From an uncultured Chitinophagaceae bacterium (GTDB taxonomy: Bacteria > Bacteroidota > Bacteroidia > Chitinophagales > Chitinophagaceae): a stretch of 64,000 bases of DNA. Below, in pieces: positions 50,580 through 59,993 of this stretch. A model generated the notes under the pieces. It searched no databases. It was not told the DNA's origin and saw only the letters and a list, made by a program, of their open reading frames with translations. Each line of letters starts with the position of its first letter. Within the stretch, counting starts at the first letter, position 1. The position numbers were made by a program, and so were the translations under genes. Location: NCBI GenBank assembly GCA_937862815.1, contig CALMED010000001.1:1-64000 (forward strand), in the 5' to 3' direction.

Positions 50580-50958
50580 GGGTCAAAAAGACAAAGCGGG
50601 CGCCGATTATATTTTACACCCTGTTCGGGTCATGCAAAATGGTGAAACAGAAACAGAGAAAATCTGCGGGCTGCTGCATGATCTCATTGAGGATACGGAC
50701 TGGACATTTGAAAAACTGAAGGAAGAGGGCTTTTCCGATGATGTTCTTGCTGCATTAAAATGCCTCAGCAAGAAATCGGAAGACGAGGATTATGACGCGT
50801 TTATAGAACGAATACGTGTAAACCCTCTTGCGGTAAAAGTGAAGATCAATGACTTGCTGGACAACATGGACATAACAAGGTTCAGGGAATTAAATGAAAA
50901 AGATCTGAAGCGGCTGAACAAGTATCTCAGCGCATACTGGAAATTGAAAACGGAATAG
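50533..50958 (+). CDS. HD-domain hydrolase (SpoT/MESH1-like)
   Basis: The protein has 141 residues and is an isolated HD domain of the RelA/SpoT hydrolase type: AISAHKGQKDKAGADYILHPVRV with the first His, then CGLLHDLIEDTDWT holding the HD-ED signature, and KVKINDLLDNMD with the distal Asp. Such small alarmone hydrolases can remove the 3' pyrophosphate from (p)ppGpp. It lacks synthetase, TGS and ACT domains. The substrate is inferred from motif similarity. Confidence 0.85.
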   Translation: MSTLARALEIAISAHKGQKDKAGADYILHPVRVMQNGETETEKICGLLHDLIEDTDWTFEKLKEEGFSDDVLAALKCLSKKSEDEDYDAFIERIRVNPLAVKVKINDLLDNMDITRFRELNEKDLKRLNKYLSAYWKLKTE

Positions 50959-51183
50959 CCGCTTTCGGAAACGGTCTTCATCAGCAATAACGCATTGTAC
51001 TGTTGTAAGCATTTGATTTTCAATTTTAGAACTATCTATAACTATGGGAAAAACTTTGGCGACTCTGTGGCTTTGCCGTTAAGCCACAAGTCGCACAAGG
51101 TAAACACAGATTGACACACAGAATGGTATTAATATATTCAATTACAGAACACATTCAATTTTTATTTCCAAAAATTATTTCAA

Positions 51184-51513
51184 ATGCCAAACTATTCCAT
51201 TGAATCCATTGAAACCATCACGGATCTGGCCACACACTCCATCAACCACAAGCTCCGGCAAGCGCTTGTAAGCGATACAAAGTTAAACCTGAATCAAAGC
51301 TTTCCGGCCAATGTGGTTGCTCTGAATATTTTCAGAAAATACAACCTGCTTTTACTGCATGCCGATTTTCTGCTGAATGCTCCGGTCACCCTGACGGAAA
51401 AGGGCAAACAGGCTGCTGCTGTAGGATTAGAAGCCTACCTGGATTCAAACGGGGATTCTGTGCGGAATTACGCGGATCAATTCGTGCGGGAACAAATGAA
51501 GGCTGCTGTTTAA
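51184..51513 (+). CDS. Hypothetical protein, 109 residues
   Basis: No family recognised. Soluble, with an N-terminal helical segment (ESIETITDLATHSINHKLRQAL) and AVGLEAYLDSNGDSVRNYAD near the end. The frame and ATG are clean; the preceding 225 bases contain AT-rich sequence with TTTGCCG- and CTGTGG-like words that recur elsewhere between genes. Confidence 0.5.
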   Translation: MPNYSIESIETITDLATHSINHKLRQALVSDTKLNLNQSFPANVVALNIFRKYNLLLLHADFLLNAPVTLTEKGKQAAAVGLEAYLDSNGDSVRNYADQFVREQMKAAV

Positions 51514-51528
51514 ACTATAATTTACGCT

Positions 51529-51810
51529 ATGTCAATAAGAAAATTCATATTAAATCTTTTTAATACAGGGTTTAAATCCCCAAAAAATGAGTTTGAACGA
51601 ACCATCAGAAGAATGGGATACAAAAAGGAGGGAGAAGGCGCATTTGTAAAAGAAAAATCAAGCGGAAGGACCTGCATTTGGATCCAGGGAAATGGAATTA
51701 AAATAAAAGTGTATGCATACGGGTATGGGGAATCCGACTTTCTGCCAACAGATCAGTTAACCGTTGACAGGCTGAAGCAGTTTATCGGGGAGAATGAGTT
51801 ACAATGGTGA
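51529..51810 (+). CDS. Hypothetical basic protein, 93 residues
   Basis: No family recognised. The pattern MGYKKEGEGAFVKEKSSGRT...IWIQGNGIKIKVYAYG suggests a small beta-rich fold. It follows the previous gene by 15 bases on the same strand, probably one transcript. Confidence 0.5.
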   Translation: MSIRKFILNLFNTGFKSPKNEFERTIRRMGYKKEGEGAFVKEKSSGRTCIWIQGNGIKIKVYAYGYGESDFLPTDQLTVDRLKQFIGENELQW

Positions 51811-51944
51811 AATGGACCAAAGCAAAAAGGCTTTAATTGCCTCCCGGCAGTTTCCCCCCGGCGGGACGATCCTGAATGTCCGCCTGCGCCGGCCGATGAT
51901 GTAAACAGCCCGTGCCAGCTGTAAAAATTCACATGCAGGGCCCT

Positions 51945-53897
51945 TCACCTGTGATCAACCGGAAATGTTACCTGTCGTAAAATGGTTCCCGCCATTGGGG
52001 TAAGCTGAACTTCTTCCCATCGGTTGGCTTGCACATTCCATAATCGAATCATATAAGACGAAGGTGGTGTTGTAGTGACAGCCTCACCTGCAGGAAGTGC
52101 ATATGACGTTGGTTGCAGGGGAGTGTACATGAGTTCCTGCAGGGAACCATGGAAATACGTGCGTGTAATTGACTCCTGTGCTGCTATAGGCCTGCAAAGT
52201 ACCAGCGGGCCGGCCTGCACATACACTTCACTATTATTGCTGGTTGTCTTTATTTCCGGCTGCATGGGGAAGGTGATGGAGAGGGTGTCTGTTCCTGTCC
52301 ATTGTTTTGAAATCAGAATGAATCCGTCTGCTTCTGTACAAGGAACAGATACCACTGCCTGCCTCGCCCAGCCGGGCTTTCGTATCCGCAGCTGAAAGGA
52401 ATGCGGATGTTCCACCTGTACAATCAATTGAAGGGTGTTGGAAAATGGATACTCCGTTATGGTTTCAATTTTCACCGGCTTGTTCCTGTAGTGTGTTTCC
52501 ACAAAAGAGGGACCCGGCAGCACCGCCACCAAGCCGTTTTCATCTTTCATCCACATATGCTGTATGTAATACGGGAAAATGCGGCCTGCATTGGGCACAC
52601 AGCAAACAGCCGCTTCTTTATGCACAGGTGAATAACGGTAGCGCGTTTGGTGTATATCAGTTGTATCGCCATGTTTACCACCGGTAAGAATGAATGCGTT
52701 ATCGGTTTTGAGATAGCAAATGGAACTGTTGCGGGGATGAATGGCCCCCAGACCCGCATTCAACAACAACTGCTCGGCCGCATCTGCATACGGTGTTTCT
52801 CCGGCATAGCGAAACAGGTCGATCCAGCTGTGCATCAGCTCGTGGAGCGAACAGAATTCGTAACCTGTTTGATAAGCATCTCCTCTTCTTCCACCGATAA
52901 ACTCATCGCCGGCAGGTGCGCCCGACGGCGTTAAGCAGTATTGTACTTTTTGTATATAATTCGTCAGCGCCTTTTTCAATTGCTGATTACCGGTGTGGTA
53001 ATACGCAAAGGCTACTGCCCGCAGGTGTTCATAGGAATGAACACCATGTCCTTTCAGCGGCAGCGAATCGGTCAGCAACTTATGGAGCTGTGCGTCTTCA
53101 TTCAGTTGCTGCCTGCTGAAATCGTGGTACAGAAAAATACCATAATTCAAATAAGCCCGCTTGCCGGTGAGTTGATACAACCGTTGCAAAACATCTGTCA
53201 TCATCAATCCATGGGAGAGACCGCTTACATTCGGGTTTACGGAGTAAAACGGGGTTGATTGATACGGCGGCCAGTGTTTCATGAGGTTGGCAACGGCTTT
53301 TTCTATTGCTTTCAAAACGGCGGGATCTTTGCTGTAGTCGTACCATGCCAGTAAAAACCGAAGGATGGTGGTTTTGCTCCAGAGCTCCCCGTTTTCATTG
53401 GTAAACCGGTAACGCAGCTCCTGATCATAAATGCCAATGTATCCGTCTGCGTCCTGTGATGCAAGCATGCGTTTTACATGATACTCGGCTTTGGCGAGTG
53501 CCTGTTGATCCCGGATGCTGATGGCAGAACGCAACAAACCATCGAGCCAGTTGCCCTGTGTTTCACTGTTCCACCAGAGAAACTGCACCTGCCATTCGCC
53601 TTCTTCTGAAACCGCTCCAAGGTTCTTGTTTTTCATGTTGCGGTTAATGCGGTTTTGTACATAGATATCATCTTGTACCACTAAGTCGGGTGCCAGGCTG
53701 TCGAGCATACCGGTAAAACCTGCCAGGTTGCGCTTCACCTGCTCCAGCAACCATCCCCTGGCCTGTACGGCACCCGCCGGTAATGGCTCCAGGTTGGTTT
53801 TTACGGGGGCTACCTTATAAGGCGCAGGCAGCTGTGCTAATACGGATTGATGAAATCCGGCAAGCAAAAAGAGCGCAAGAAAGAGATGTGTCTTCAT
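51945..53897 (-). CDS. GH127-type (DUF1680) glycoside hydrolase
   Basis: The protein has 650 residues with a signal peptide (MKTHLFLALFLLAGFHQSVLA). An alpha/alpha-barrel body follows (GNWLDGLLRSAISIRDQ, ASQDADGYIGIYD, ETQGNWLDG). The family-typical Cys region reads AAVCCVPNAGRIFPYYIQHMW, where GH127 beta-L-arabinofuranosidases carry zinc-ligand cysteines; the Glu/Cys set seems only partly conserved, so substrate is open. It is the last gene of an operon and overlaps the GH92 gene by ATGA. It is probably periplasmic and removes terminal sugars. Confidence 0.85.
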   Translation of the reverse strand: MKTHLFLALFLLAGFHQSVLAQLPAPYKVAPVKTNLEPLPAGAVQARGWLLEQVKRNLAGFTGMLDSLAPDLVVQDDIYVQNRINRNMKNKNLGAVSEEGEWQVQFLWWNSETQGNWLDGLLRSAISIRDQQALAKAEYHVKRMLASQDADGYIGIYDQELRYRFTNENGELWSKTTILRFLLAWYDYSKDPAVLKAIEKAVANLMKHWPPYQSTPFYSVNPNVSGLSHGLMMTDVLQRLYQLTGKRAYLNYGIFLYHDFSRQQLNEDAQLHKLLTDSLPLKGHGVHSYEHLRAVAFAYYHTGNQQLKKALTNYIQKVQYCLTPSGAPAGDEFIGGRRGDAYQTGYEFCSLHELMHSWIDLFRYAGETPYADAAEQLLLNAGLGAIHPRNSSICYLKTDNAFILTGGKHGDTTDIHQTRYRYSPVHKEAAVCCVPNAGRIFPYYIQHMWMKDENGLVAVLPGPSFVETHYRNKPVKIETITEYPFSNTLQLIVQVEHPHSFQLRIRKPGWARQAVVSVPCTEADGFILISKQWTGTDTLSITFPMQPEIKTTSNNSEVYVQAGPLVLCRPIAAQESITRTYFHGSLQELMYTPLQPTSYALPAGEAVTTTPPSSYMIRLWNVQANRWEEVQLTPMAGTILRQVTFPVDHR

Positions 53898-56017
53898 TCG
53901 TATAAAAATTCAAATGAGAAGAAAGGGATTGATGGCTGTTTCCCGTTTATCAGCAATTGCCCGTTGTTGCTTTTCCGGATGGTTATTTTTTTGTTGCCCG
54001 ATTGTATGGTGGCATGATTGATTTGCGGGATACCGGTTACAAAGCTTGCATCAGCCGGGTTAACCGGGTAAAACCCAAGCATGGAAAAGATATACCAGGC
54101 GCTCATTTGTCCGCAATCGTCGTTTCCAATCAAGCCTGTTGGTGTGTTGTTATAAAAACGGTTACAAATGTCTTTTATGATCTGTTGTCCTTTGGCAGGA
54201 TTGTTGGTAAAAGCATATAAGTAAGCTACATGATGGCTGGGTTCATTGCCATGTGCATACTGGCCAATCAGGGCCTCCTGGCCTAAATGTTTATCAGGGT
54301 CAGGTGATTGTATCGTAAAAAACTGATCCAGCTGTTGTTCAAAGGCAGCAGTACCCCCTAAGAGCGTTTGTAAACCTGTAACATCATACTGTGCCGGTGT
54401 CCAGAAGTATTGCCACGCATTGGCCTCCGTATAGTCGCCCGGATTGTTCATGGGCGATGTGGCGTTGAGCGGATCAAACGGTGTGCGCCAGTTTCCTTTG
54501 CTGTCTTTCCCCCGCATTTGCTTTGTTACAGTGTCGTACAAATTTTTATAATAGGAAGCCCGTTTAAAGTACAAGGTTGCAATGGAATCTTTCCCCATTT
54601 TTTTTGCCATAATTGCAATACAGTAATCGTCTACCCCGTGCTCCAGTGTACGTGAAACGGCTTCATCACGGAGGCTGTCGAACGGATAGTAACCATATTG
54701 ATTGAGCAGCGACCAGTTGCTGTTGATATGATTCTGGCTTGTGGATTTGATCATCTCCTGCAGGGCTGCTTCTGCATCAAAACCCCGGAATCCTTTCATA
54801 TAGGCATCGACAATTACCGGGATGGCATGATTGCCAATCATACAATAGTTGTCCTGGCCCCAGGCGGTCCAGATGGGTAAAAAGCCCGCCTGTTGGCTGT
54901 GTTGAATCATTGACAAGACAAAATCATCTACTTTCTCCGGTAGTAAAAGAGTGTACAACGGATGTGCTGCCCGGTACGTATCCCACAGGGAGAAGGTGGA
55001 GTAGTAAGCCCGGTTTCTTGACGGCGAAGTATGCACAGCATCATCCGGACCCCGGTAACGTCCGTCAACATCAGCAATATTGGATGGCTGCAGGAAAAGA
55101 CGGTACAAGGCTGAGTAAAAAATCTGTTTCTCTTTCAGCGGGGCTTCGATCTGTACCCGGCCCAGGTACCTGTTCCAGGCTTCATCTGCTTTGCTGCGCA
55201 CCAGCCCGAAATTCCAATGCGGCAGTTCCTGTTGCAGGTTCTTACGTGCGCCCTCCACGCTTACGGTTGATAATGCAATTTTTGTTTGCAGTGGTTGCGT
55301 ACCCGGTTTAAACTGCAGGATATAGCGGGGGGCTTTCTGTTTGGCTGCTAACGGTAATGTATCAACGTAAATAAAGGGCTCTTCAAATTCAAGTACAAAA
55401 AAGTACGTACGCTCCACCCAGTTACGGGTGCGGCAATACCCCGAAAGCACACGATTACCTTCAACTGTTACCGAACTGCTTACTACCAGGCTGTCGGTTA
55501 AGAACCGGAGACCGTGTTGAAAATCGACCAGCAACTTCTTTGCAGTATCGGGATAGGTATACCGGTGAAACGCCACCCGTTCGGTGCAGGTTAACTCAAC
55601 CTGTACCTGGTTGGAAAGTGTTACGGTATAAAATCCAGGCGCAGCTTTTTCCGTTTGCTTGTTATAGGAACAGGCAAAGTTGTTGTTGTCAGCGTGCGTA
55701 AAGGGCTGCAGGAGGATATCGCCAAATTCATTGATGCCGGTACCGTTGGCACGGGTTTGTGAGAATCCCAGGATCATACTGTCCCGGTACTGATAGCCAC
55801 TGGTGTAATCCCACCCCTGGTCCCGGTTATCGGGACCGGGTTGTACCATGCCAAAAGGCATTGAGGGACCGGGAAAGGTATGGCCGGTGCCATCTGTACC
55901 AATAAATGGATTTACAAACTGCGTATAGTTCTGTTGCGGTTTGTACGAACAGCATTCAAGAATAAAAACCAAACCGCACAGCAGTAATAATGATATATGG
56001 TATCGTTGGTGATTCAT
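53894..56017 (-). CDS. GH92 alpha-mannosidase-type lipoprotein
   Basis: The protein has 707 residues from ATG 56017, with a lipoprotein-like signal (MNHQRYHISLLLLCGLVFILECC). GH92 signatures are FVNPFIGTDGTGHTFPGPSMPFGM at the N-terminus, FSQTRANGTGINEFGDI, the middle FSLWDTYRAAHPLYTLL and GLIGNDDCGQMSAWYIFSMLGFYPVNP near the end. GH92 enzymes are calcium-dependent exo-alpha-mannosidases acting on N-glycans and mannans. It precedes GH127 and follows a TIM-barrel gene by 5 bases in one operon. Confidence 0.93.
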   Translation of the reverse strand: MNHQRYHISLLLLCGLVFILECCSYKPQQNYTQFVNPFIGTDGTGHTFPGPSMPFGMVQPGPDNRDQGWDYTSGYQYRDSMILGFSQTRANGTGINEFGDILLQPFTHADNNNFACSYNKQTEKAAPGFYTVTLSNQVQVELTCTERVAFHRYTYPDTAKKLLVDFQHGLRFLTDSLVVSSSVTVEGNRVLSGYCRTRNWVERTYFFVLEFEEPFIYVDTLPLAAKQKAPRYILQFKPGTQPLQTKIALSTVSVEGARKNLQQELPHWNFGLVRSKADEAWNRYLGRVQIEAPLKEKQIFYSALYRLFLQPSNIADVDGRYRGPDDAVHTSPSRNRAYYSTFSLWDTYRAAHPLYTLLLPEKVDDFVLSMIQHSQQAGFLPIWTAWGQDNYCMIGNHAIPVIVDAYMKGFRGFDAEAALQEMIKSTSQNHINSNWSLLNQYGYYPFDSLRDEAVSRTLEHGVDDYCIAIMAKKMGKDSIATLYFKRASYYKNLYDTVTKQMRGKDSKGNWRTPFDPLNATSPMNNPGDYTEANAWQYFWTPAQYDVTGLQTLLGGTAAFEQQLDQFFTIQSPDPDKHLGQEALIGQYAHGNEPSHHVAYLYAFTNNPAKGQQIIKDICNRFYNNTPTGLIGNDDCGQMSAWYIFSMLGFYPVNPADASFVTGIPQINHATIQSGNKKITIRKSNNGQLLINGKQPSIPFFSFEFLYE

Positions 56018-56022
56018 GAACC

Positions 56023-56856
56023 TTACAGGTTTAAATGGATTTGTAAGTACTCTTTCATCAGTACATTCAGCTGCCACTGATTGGCCAGTTCCTTTTGGGT
56101 AAAAGGTTCAACCGGCATGTACGGCACGGGACCGAATTCGGGAGTAATGGTTAAGACGTCTTTGTTTCGGAGTTTATTCTGACTTACAATTTGCTGCCAC
56201 CAGTTGACAAATTGAGAAAGATGCAATTGCCATTCCGGTGCAAACGGATTGTTCACCTGCGGCCCCTGTTCAAAGCCAACCCGGGCATGAATGTGGCCCA
56301 CATGCGGAATGATACGCTGGAGTATCGCTTCCTGGTCTGCCAGCATACTTTCAGATACGGTACAAAAATGAGAGAAGTCGCCTGTAAGTTCCAGCTCCGG
56401 AAACATATCGAGATAGCGGAGCAGAGCAGGCGCATGAAACGAAAAGCGTCCCCGGTGCGTTTCGTGCAGTATACGGATACCGGTTTGTTGCTGCAGCTCC
56501 AGGAAGGACTCAATAATGCGGCAGTTGTCTTCAAATGAAAAATAATCTTTTCCGGTATGTGCATTGATGAAATCCGGGTGATAGGAAAGTAGTTGTTTCA
56601 ACGAAGCCGCATCCCGTTTTCGAAAGGATTTCATGTCTTCATTCTGCGGGTGACTGATATGCTGCAGGATCAATTGAAACGAAGGGTTTCTCTTTTTTTC
56701 TTCTGCCACCAGTGATAACAGTTCCGTGCAAAAGGAGTCGGAATCCGGGAGAAACACTTCAACTCCGTTATACCCATTGTTCAAAATCCATTGAAGAAAA
56801 GTTTCGGGTGGCAGCGACTCGCTTCCCCAGTACGTTGCTATAAATTGCAGCTTCAA
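56023..56856 (-). CDS. Sugar phosphate isomerase/epimerase (AP endonuclease-2-type TIM barrel)
   Basis: The protein has 277 residues of the xylose-isomerase-like TIM-barrel family. GYNGVEVFLP, LILQHISHP, FINAHTGKDYFS, ILHETHRGR, LTGDFSHFCTV, HIHARVGF and ITPEFGPVPY mark the successive strands with metal-binding Glu/His/Asp. No signal peptide; cytoplasmic. Such proteins isomerise or epimerise sugar derivatives. It lies 5 bases before the GH92 start and 54 bases after the PhyH gene. Confidence 0.88.
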   Translation of the reverse strand: MKLQFIATYWGSESLPPETFLQWILNNGYNGVEVFLPDSDSFCTELLSLVAEEKKRNPSFQLILQHISHPQNEDMKSFRKRDAASLKQLLSYHPDFINAHTGKDYFSFEDNCRIIESFLELQQQTGIRILHETHRGRFSFHAPALLRYLDMFPELELTGDFSHFCTVSESMLADQEAILQRIIPHVGHIHARVGFEQGPQVNNPFAPEWQLHLSQFVNWWQQIVSQNKLRNKDVLTITPEFGPVPYMPVEPFTQKELANQWQLNVLMKEYLQIHLNL

Positions 56857-56910
56857 AATGGTTGGTTGTTTGTTTTTAAAAGGGGTATCATCAAAATGCA
56901 GGACAAGTTT

Positions 56911-57732
56911 TTACGTAAGAACCGGATTGAGGAAAGTGTCAATTATTTCACCCACTCTGGCACCGGGGCACCAGGTGTTCCAGTCATTTAACTGGTTCTC
57001 ATTTTCGGGCTCTTTCAGCTTCATTTCCTTATCCATGTAAATAACAGTCATGACCTTCCGCATCCGGCTGGTTTTGTTGGCCCCGGCCCGGTGAAAAATC
57101 CAGCCGCTGTGAAAACTGACTTCGCCGGCTTCAAACGGTTCAACCACATGCTTAAAATCGGTTACCCGTAACCGTTGTTGAATCTGTTGTTCGCTTTCAT
57201 CGCCTATTTCCAGCTCGCGGCCTTCCACAATCTGGTGACTGCCGGCACTGAATTCCAGCGGACCCATTTCCAGCGGCGTTTCCTGCAACGGCATCCATGC
57301 GGTGATGGTTTTATCGGTTTCCAGGGGCCAGTAGTACTGATCGGCATGCCAGGGAGTGATGCCGCCACCGGGTTCTTTGAACAGCGCCTGGTCGTGATAC
57401 AACCGGCTGCCGCTGCACAGCATTAAATCAGCTGCAATCCGGGCCAGGCGGCGGCTGAACACCAGCTGTTTGACCCGCTCATCTTCCCGCCATAAATTAA
57501 ACAACTGCAAAAACGCTTTCTGGTAGGTGGAACGCTCATCCATTTTTTTTGTTTGCGTATGCATCCGGTTTACGCAATCAGTGATAACTCCCTTGTAAAA
57601 TGCGAGCGTCTCCCCGTTCAGCACCTGCTTCAACTTAATAAACCGGTGGGCCTGGTAAAAGCTGATTTGTTCTTCAGAGAGACCGTACGGCGTTTCCAGG
57701 AACTGCCGGATGGAAGGGGGAATGGACTTCAT
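56911..57732 (-). CDS. Phytanoyl-CoA dioxygenase family protein (PhyH)
   Basis: The protein has 273 residues from ATG 57732. The Fe(II)/2-oxoglutarate facial triad is suggested by WHADQYYWP (His-x-Asp) and the distal HSGWIFHRAGAN, with an Arg downstream (SRMRKVMTVIYMD). Members hydroxylate small molecules. It is the first gene of the GH92/GH127 operon, divergent from an AraC regulator 119 bases away. A role in modifying a sugar or methylated ligand is inference. Confidence 0.9.
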   Translation of the reverse strand: MKSIPPSIRQFLETPYGLSEEQISFYQAHRFIKLKQVLNGETLAFYKGVITDCVNRMHTQTKKMDERSTYQKAFLQLFNLWREDERVKQLVFSRRLARIAADLMLCSGSRLYHDQALFKEPGGGITPWHADQYYWPLETDKTITAWMPLQETPLEMGPLEFSAGSHQIVEGRELEIGDESEQQIQQRLRVTDFKHVVEPFEAGEVSFHSGWIFHRAGANKTSRMRKVMTVIYMDKEMKLKEPENENQLNDWNTWCPGARVGEIIDTFLNPVLT

Positions 57733-57850
57733 GTGCAGGATTTTACTCAAAAATGCAAAGCAGGTCCGGGTCTGTACTCCACAAATTCGCCTGATTCTGA
57801 CACTATATTGAACTTAAAAGCCGTAATTTGGTAAAAAAGGAGAAATTCAG

Positions 57851-58807
57851 GTGAAAGCCAGGCTCGAACAGACAGGATTTGTACCCGGTTCAAAGGCGCT
57901 GTTTTGCTTTGAGATCAACCTCCCCTGTTTTGAACTTTTCTGGCACCATCATCCGGAATACGAACTCACTTACATAGAGCAGGGATCTGGGCGCCGGCTG
58001 GCAGGCGACAGCTTATTGCCGTTTACTTCCGGCGACCTGGTATTTTCCGGGCCGCATTTGCCCCACTCATGGGTCAGCGACCCTGTTTCAACGGGGCAGG
58101 TGAAAGCAACCGTCTTACATCTTTCACCGGCTTACCTGCAAACACTCCTGGATTATCCGGGTACAGGCGCATTTCAGCAGCTGCTGCAGTCTTCCAGGCA
58201 AGGGCTCGTGTTCAGCGGCCATACAGACCAGGTTCCTTATCTGATGAAGGCGCTGATTAATGCACAAGCATTGAACCAGTTGTCGTTGCTGGTTCAACTG
58301 CTGCATATACTGACAGAACTACCCTTTCAACCGCTGGCATCTGCAGTCTATCAACTTCCGCAGGGCAACCTGCTTGCGGCATCACGGCTGAACCAGGCGT
58401 TACAACTGATCCACAGCTCCTTTACCTCCTCCCGGGTAACCAGTGCCGTTCTGGCTGATTCCCTGCATATGAGCGAAAGTGCCTTTTGTAAGTTTTTTAA
58501 GCGCAATACGGGTAAAACCCTTTCCTCCTATGTGAATGAGTTACGGATCGCACAAGCCTGCCGGCTGCTGGTGGAAACGGACCAAACCGTTGAGCAAACA
58601 GCATTTGCCTCCGGTTTTGAAAGCTTAAGTTATTTCAACAGGGTATTCCTCCGGAAAAAAGAGGTGCAGCCCACCCGTTACCGGAAGGGCTACCGGGAAA
58701 ACTACCCCTCTGCTGGCACACCTGTTCCGCAGGATCACTTGCGCCCAGTAAATCACCCGGACTGTGTCCGGATTTCAAAGAAAATTCAGTCGGTTGTTGA
58801 TTCGTGA
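57851..58807 (+). CDS. AraC-family transcriptional regulator
   Basis: The protein has 318 residues. The GTG start stands 8 bases after AAGGAG. An N-terminal cupin sensor domain (FWHHHPEYELTYIEQGSGRR, DLVFSGPHLPHSW) and a C-terminal pair of HTH motifs (SAVLADSLHMSESAFCKFFKR; VEQTAFASGFESLSYFNRVF) are clear. It lies head to head with the PhyH-GH92-GH127 operon and probably controls it in response to a sugar. Confidence 0.92.
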   Translation: MKARLEQTGFVPGSKALFCFEINLPCFELFWHHHPEYELTYIEQGSGRRLAGDSLLPFTSGDLVFSGPHLPHSWVSDPVSTGQVKATVLHLSPAYLQTLLDYPGTGAFQQLLQSSRQGLVFSGHTDQVPYLMKALINAQALNQLSLLVQLLHILTELPFQPLASAVYQLPQGNLLAASRLNQALQLIHSSFTSSRVTSAVLADSLHMSESAFCKFFKRNTGKTLSSYVNELRIAQACRLLVETDQTVEQTAFASGFESLSYFNRVFLRKKEVQPTRYRKGYRENYPSAGTPVPQDHLRPVNHPDCVRISKKIQSVVDS

Positions 58808-58938
58808 AGACATGAATCAAGGCCGTGAAAAATGAGTGAGGGCTAATTGACAATCTGCAGCATTGAATCCCGATGCAACCGGGGAGCAGTAACCGGCGCC
58901 GGCGACTGCCGGACCTCCGGGAAACTCCCCAAAAAATA

Positions 58939-58971
58939 TTGGTGGCTGTATCTTTTTGTTTATTAACTTTG
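58939..58971 (+). promoter_or_regulatory. Promoter of the membrane-protein operon
   Basis: TAACTTTG (58964-58971) is a good -7 box and TTG at 58939-58941 a possible -33 element, 22 bases apart (slightly long). The first start codon is 30 bases downstream of the -7 box. Confidence 0.6.
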
Positions 58972-59001
58972 TAATTCAAAGTACTTTTAAACAACCAGCA
59001 C

Positions 59002-59289
59002 ATGCACCTCCCGTCCTTTCTCACCACCGCTGCCGGGTGGCTCGCCGGCCTGCTCTTTGCGGCCATCGGACTGGTAAACGTCTTCTGGGGAAACGACGCC
59101 CTCTTTGGTGTTTTCCTGGTCGGGCTCGCCCTGCTCTTCTTCCCGCCCGTAAACCGGCTGCTGCAGCAAAAGACCGGCTTCGCCATACCGGTATTCGTGA
59201 AACTGCTCGGAGCTGCCTTCATCATCTGGGCCAGCCTGGGTGTGGGCGAACTGCCGCAAAAAATTGACCTGATGCTGCAATCTTTCTGA
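59002..59289 (+). CDS. Small membrane protein, three helices
   Basis: The protein has 95 residues and about three transmembrane helices (LTTAAGWLAGLLFAAIGLVN; ALFGVFLVGLALLFFPPV; FVKLLGAAFIIWASLGVG). No family name recognised. It opens a four-gene operon with another membrane protein, a winged-helix regulator and a DUF4153 protein. Confidence 0.7.
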   Translation: MHLPSFLTTAAGWLAGLLFAAIGLVNVFWGNDALFGVFLVGLALLFFPPVNRLLQQKTGFAIPVFVKLLGAAFIIWASLGVGELPQKIDLMLQSF

Positions 59290-59330
59290 ACAAACCCGGA
59301 ACATCCCTTCACCACCCCGTCATTTTTATT

Positions 59331-59993
59331 ATGTCAGCACCCTCCCACCACCCGCAACAGGAACAACTCGATGCCCTCCGCGACATCCGCAACCTGATGG
59401 AACGCTCCTCCCGCTTTTTGGCGCTGAGCGGCCTCTCCGGTGTACTCATCGGCCTGCTGGGACTCGCCTGCACCGCCGGCGCCTTTGTCTTGCTGGACCT
59501 CCAGCCAGGCACACAACCCGGCTATGACCAACGCCTGCAGGAAGCCCTGGCAACCAACCCTGCAACGGGCATCCAACTGATGGCCCTCTTCGGCAGCACC
59601 CTGCTGCTGGCCCTGCTCACCGGCACGGTGATGGCGCTGCGCAAGGGCAAACGACTGGGCCTCCCGCTCTGGGACGCCACCGCCCGCCGGCTGCTGCTCA
59701 ACTTCGGCCTCCCCCTGCTGGCCGGCGGTATCTATACCGGCCTGCTGCTCCACCACGGACAAGCTGCGCTGGCCCTGCCCGCCACCCTGCTCTTCTACGG
59801 CCTCGCCCTGGTGAACGCCAGCCGCTATACCATCAGCGACATCCGCCACCTGGGCGTACTGGAGATGGCGCTGGGACTGCTGGCCACCTGGCTGCCGGAG
59901 CTGTCGCTGCTCTGCTGGGCCGCCGGCTTCGGCCTGCTCCACATCGTGTATGGCCTGGTGATTTATAAAAAATACGAGCAACAATCCGCGTGA
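59331..59993 (+). CDS. Integral membrane protein, 220 residues
   Basis: An N-terminal cytoplasmic helix (EQLDALRDIRNLMERSSRFL) is followed by about six transmembrane segments. This build, with a winged-helix gene directly after it, is common and conserved in Bacteroidota but uncharacterised. Its stop overlaps the start of the regulator gene (GTGA). Confidence 0.75.
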   Translation: MSAPSHHPQQEQLDALRDIRNLMERSSRFLALSGLSGVLIGLLGLACTAGAFVLLDLQPGTQPGYDQRLQEALATNPATGIQLMALFGSTLLLALLTGTVMALRKGKRLGLPLWDATARRLLLNFGLPLLAGGIYTGLLLHHGQAALALPATLLFYGLALVNASRYTISDIRHLGVLEMALGLLATWLPELSLLCWAAGFGLLHIVYGLVIYKKYEQQSA

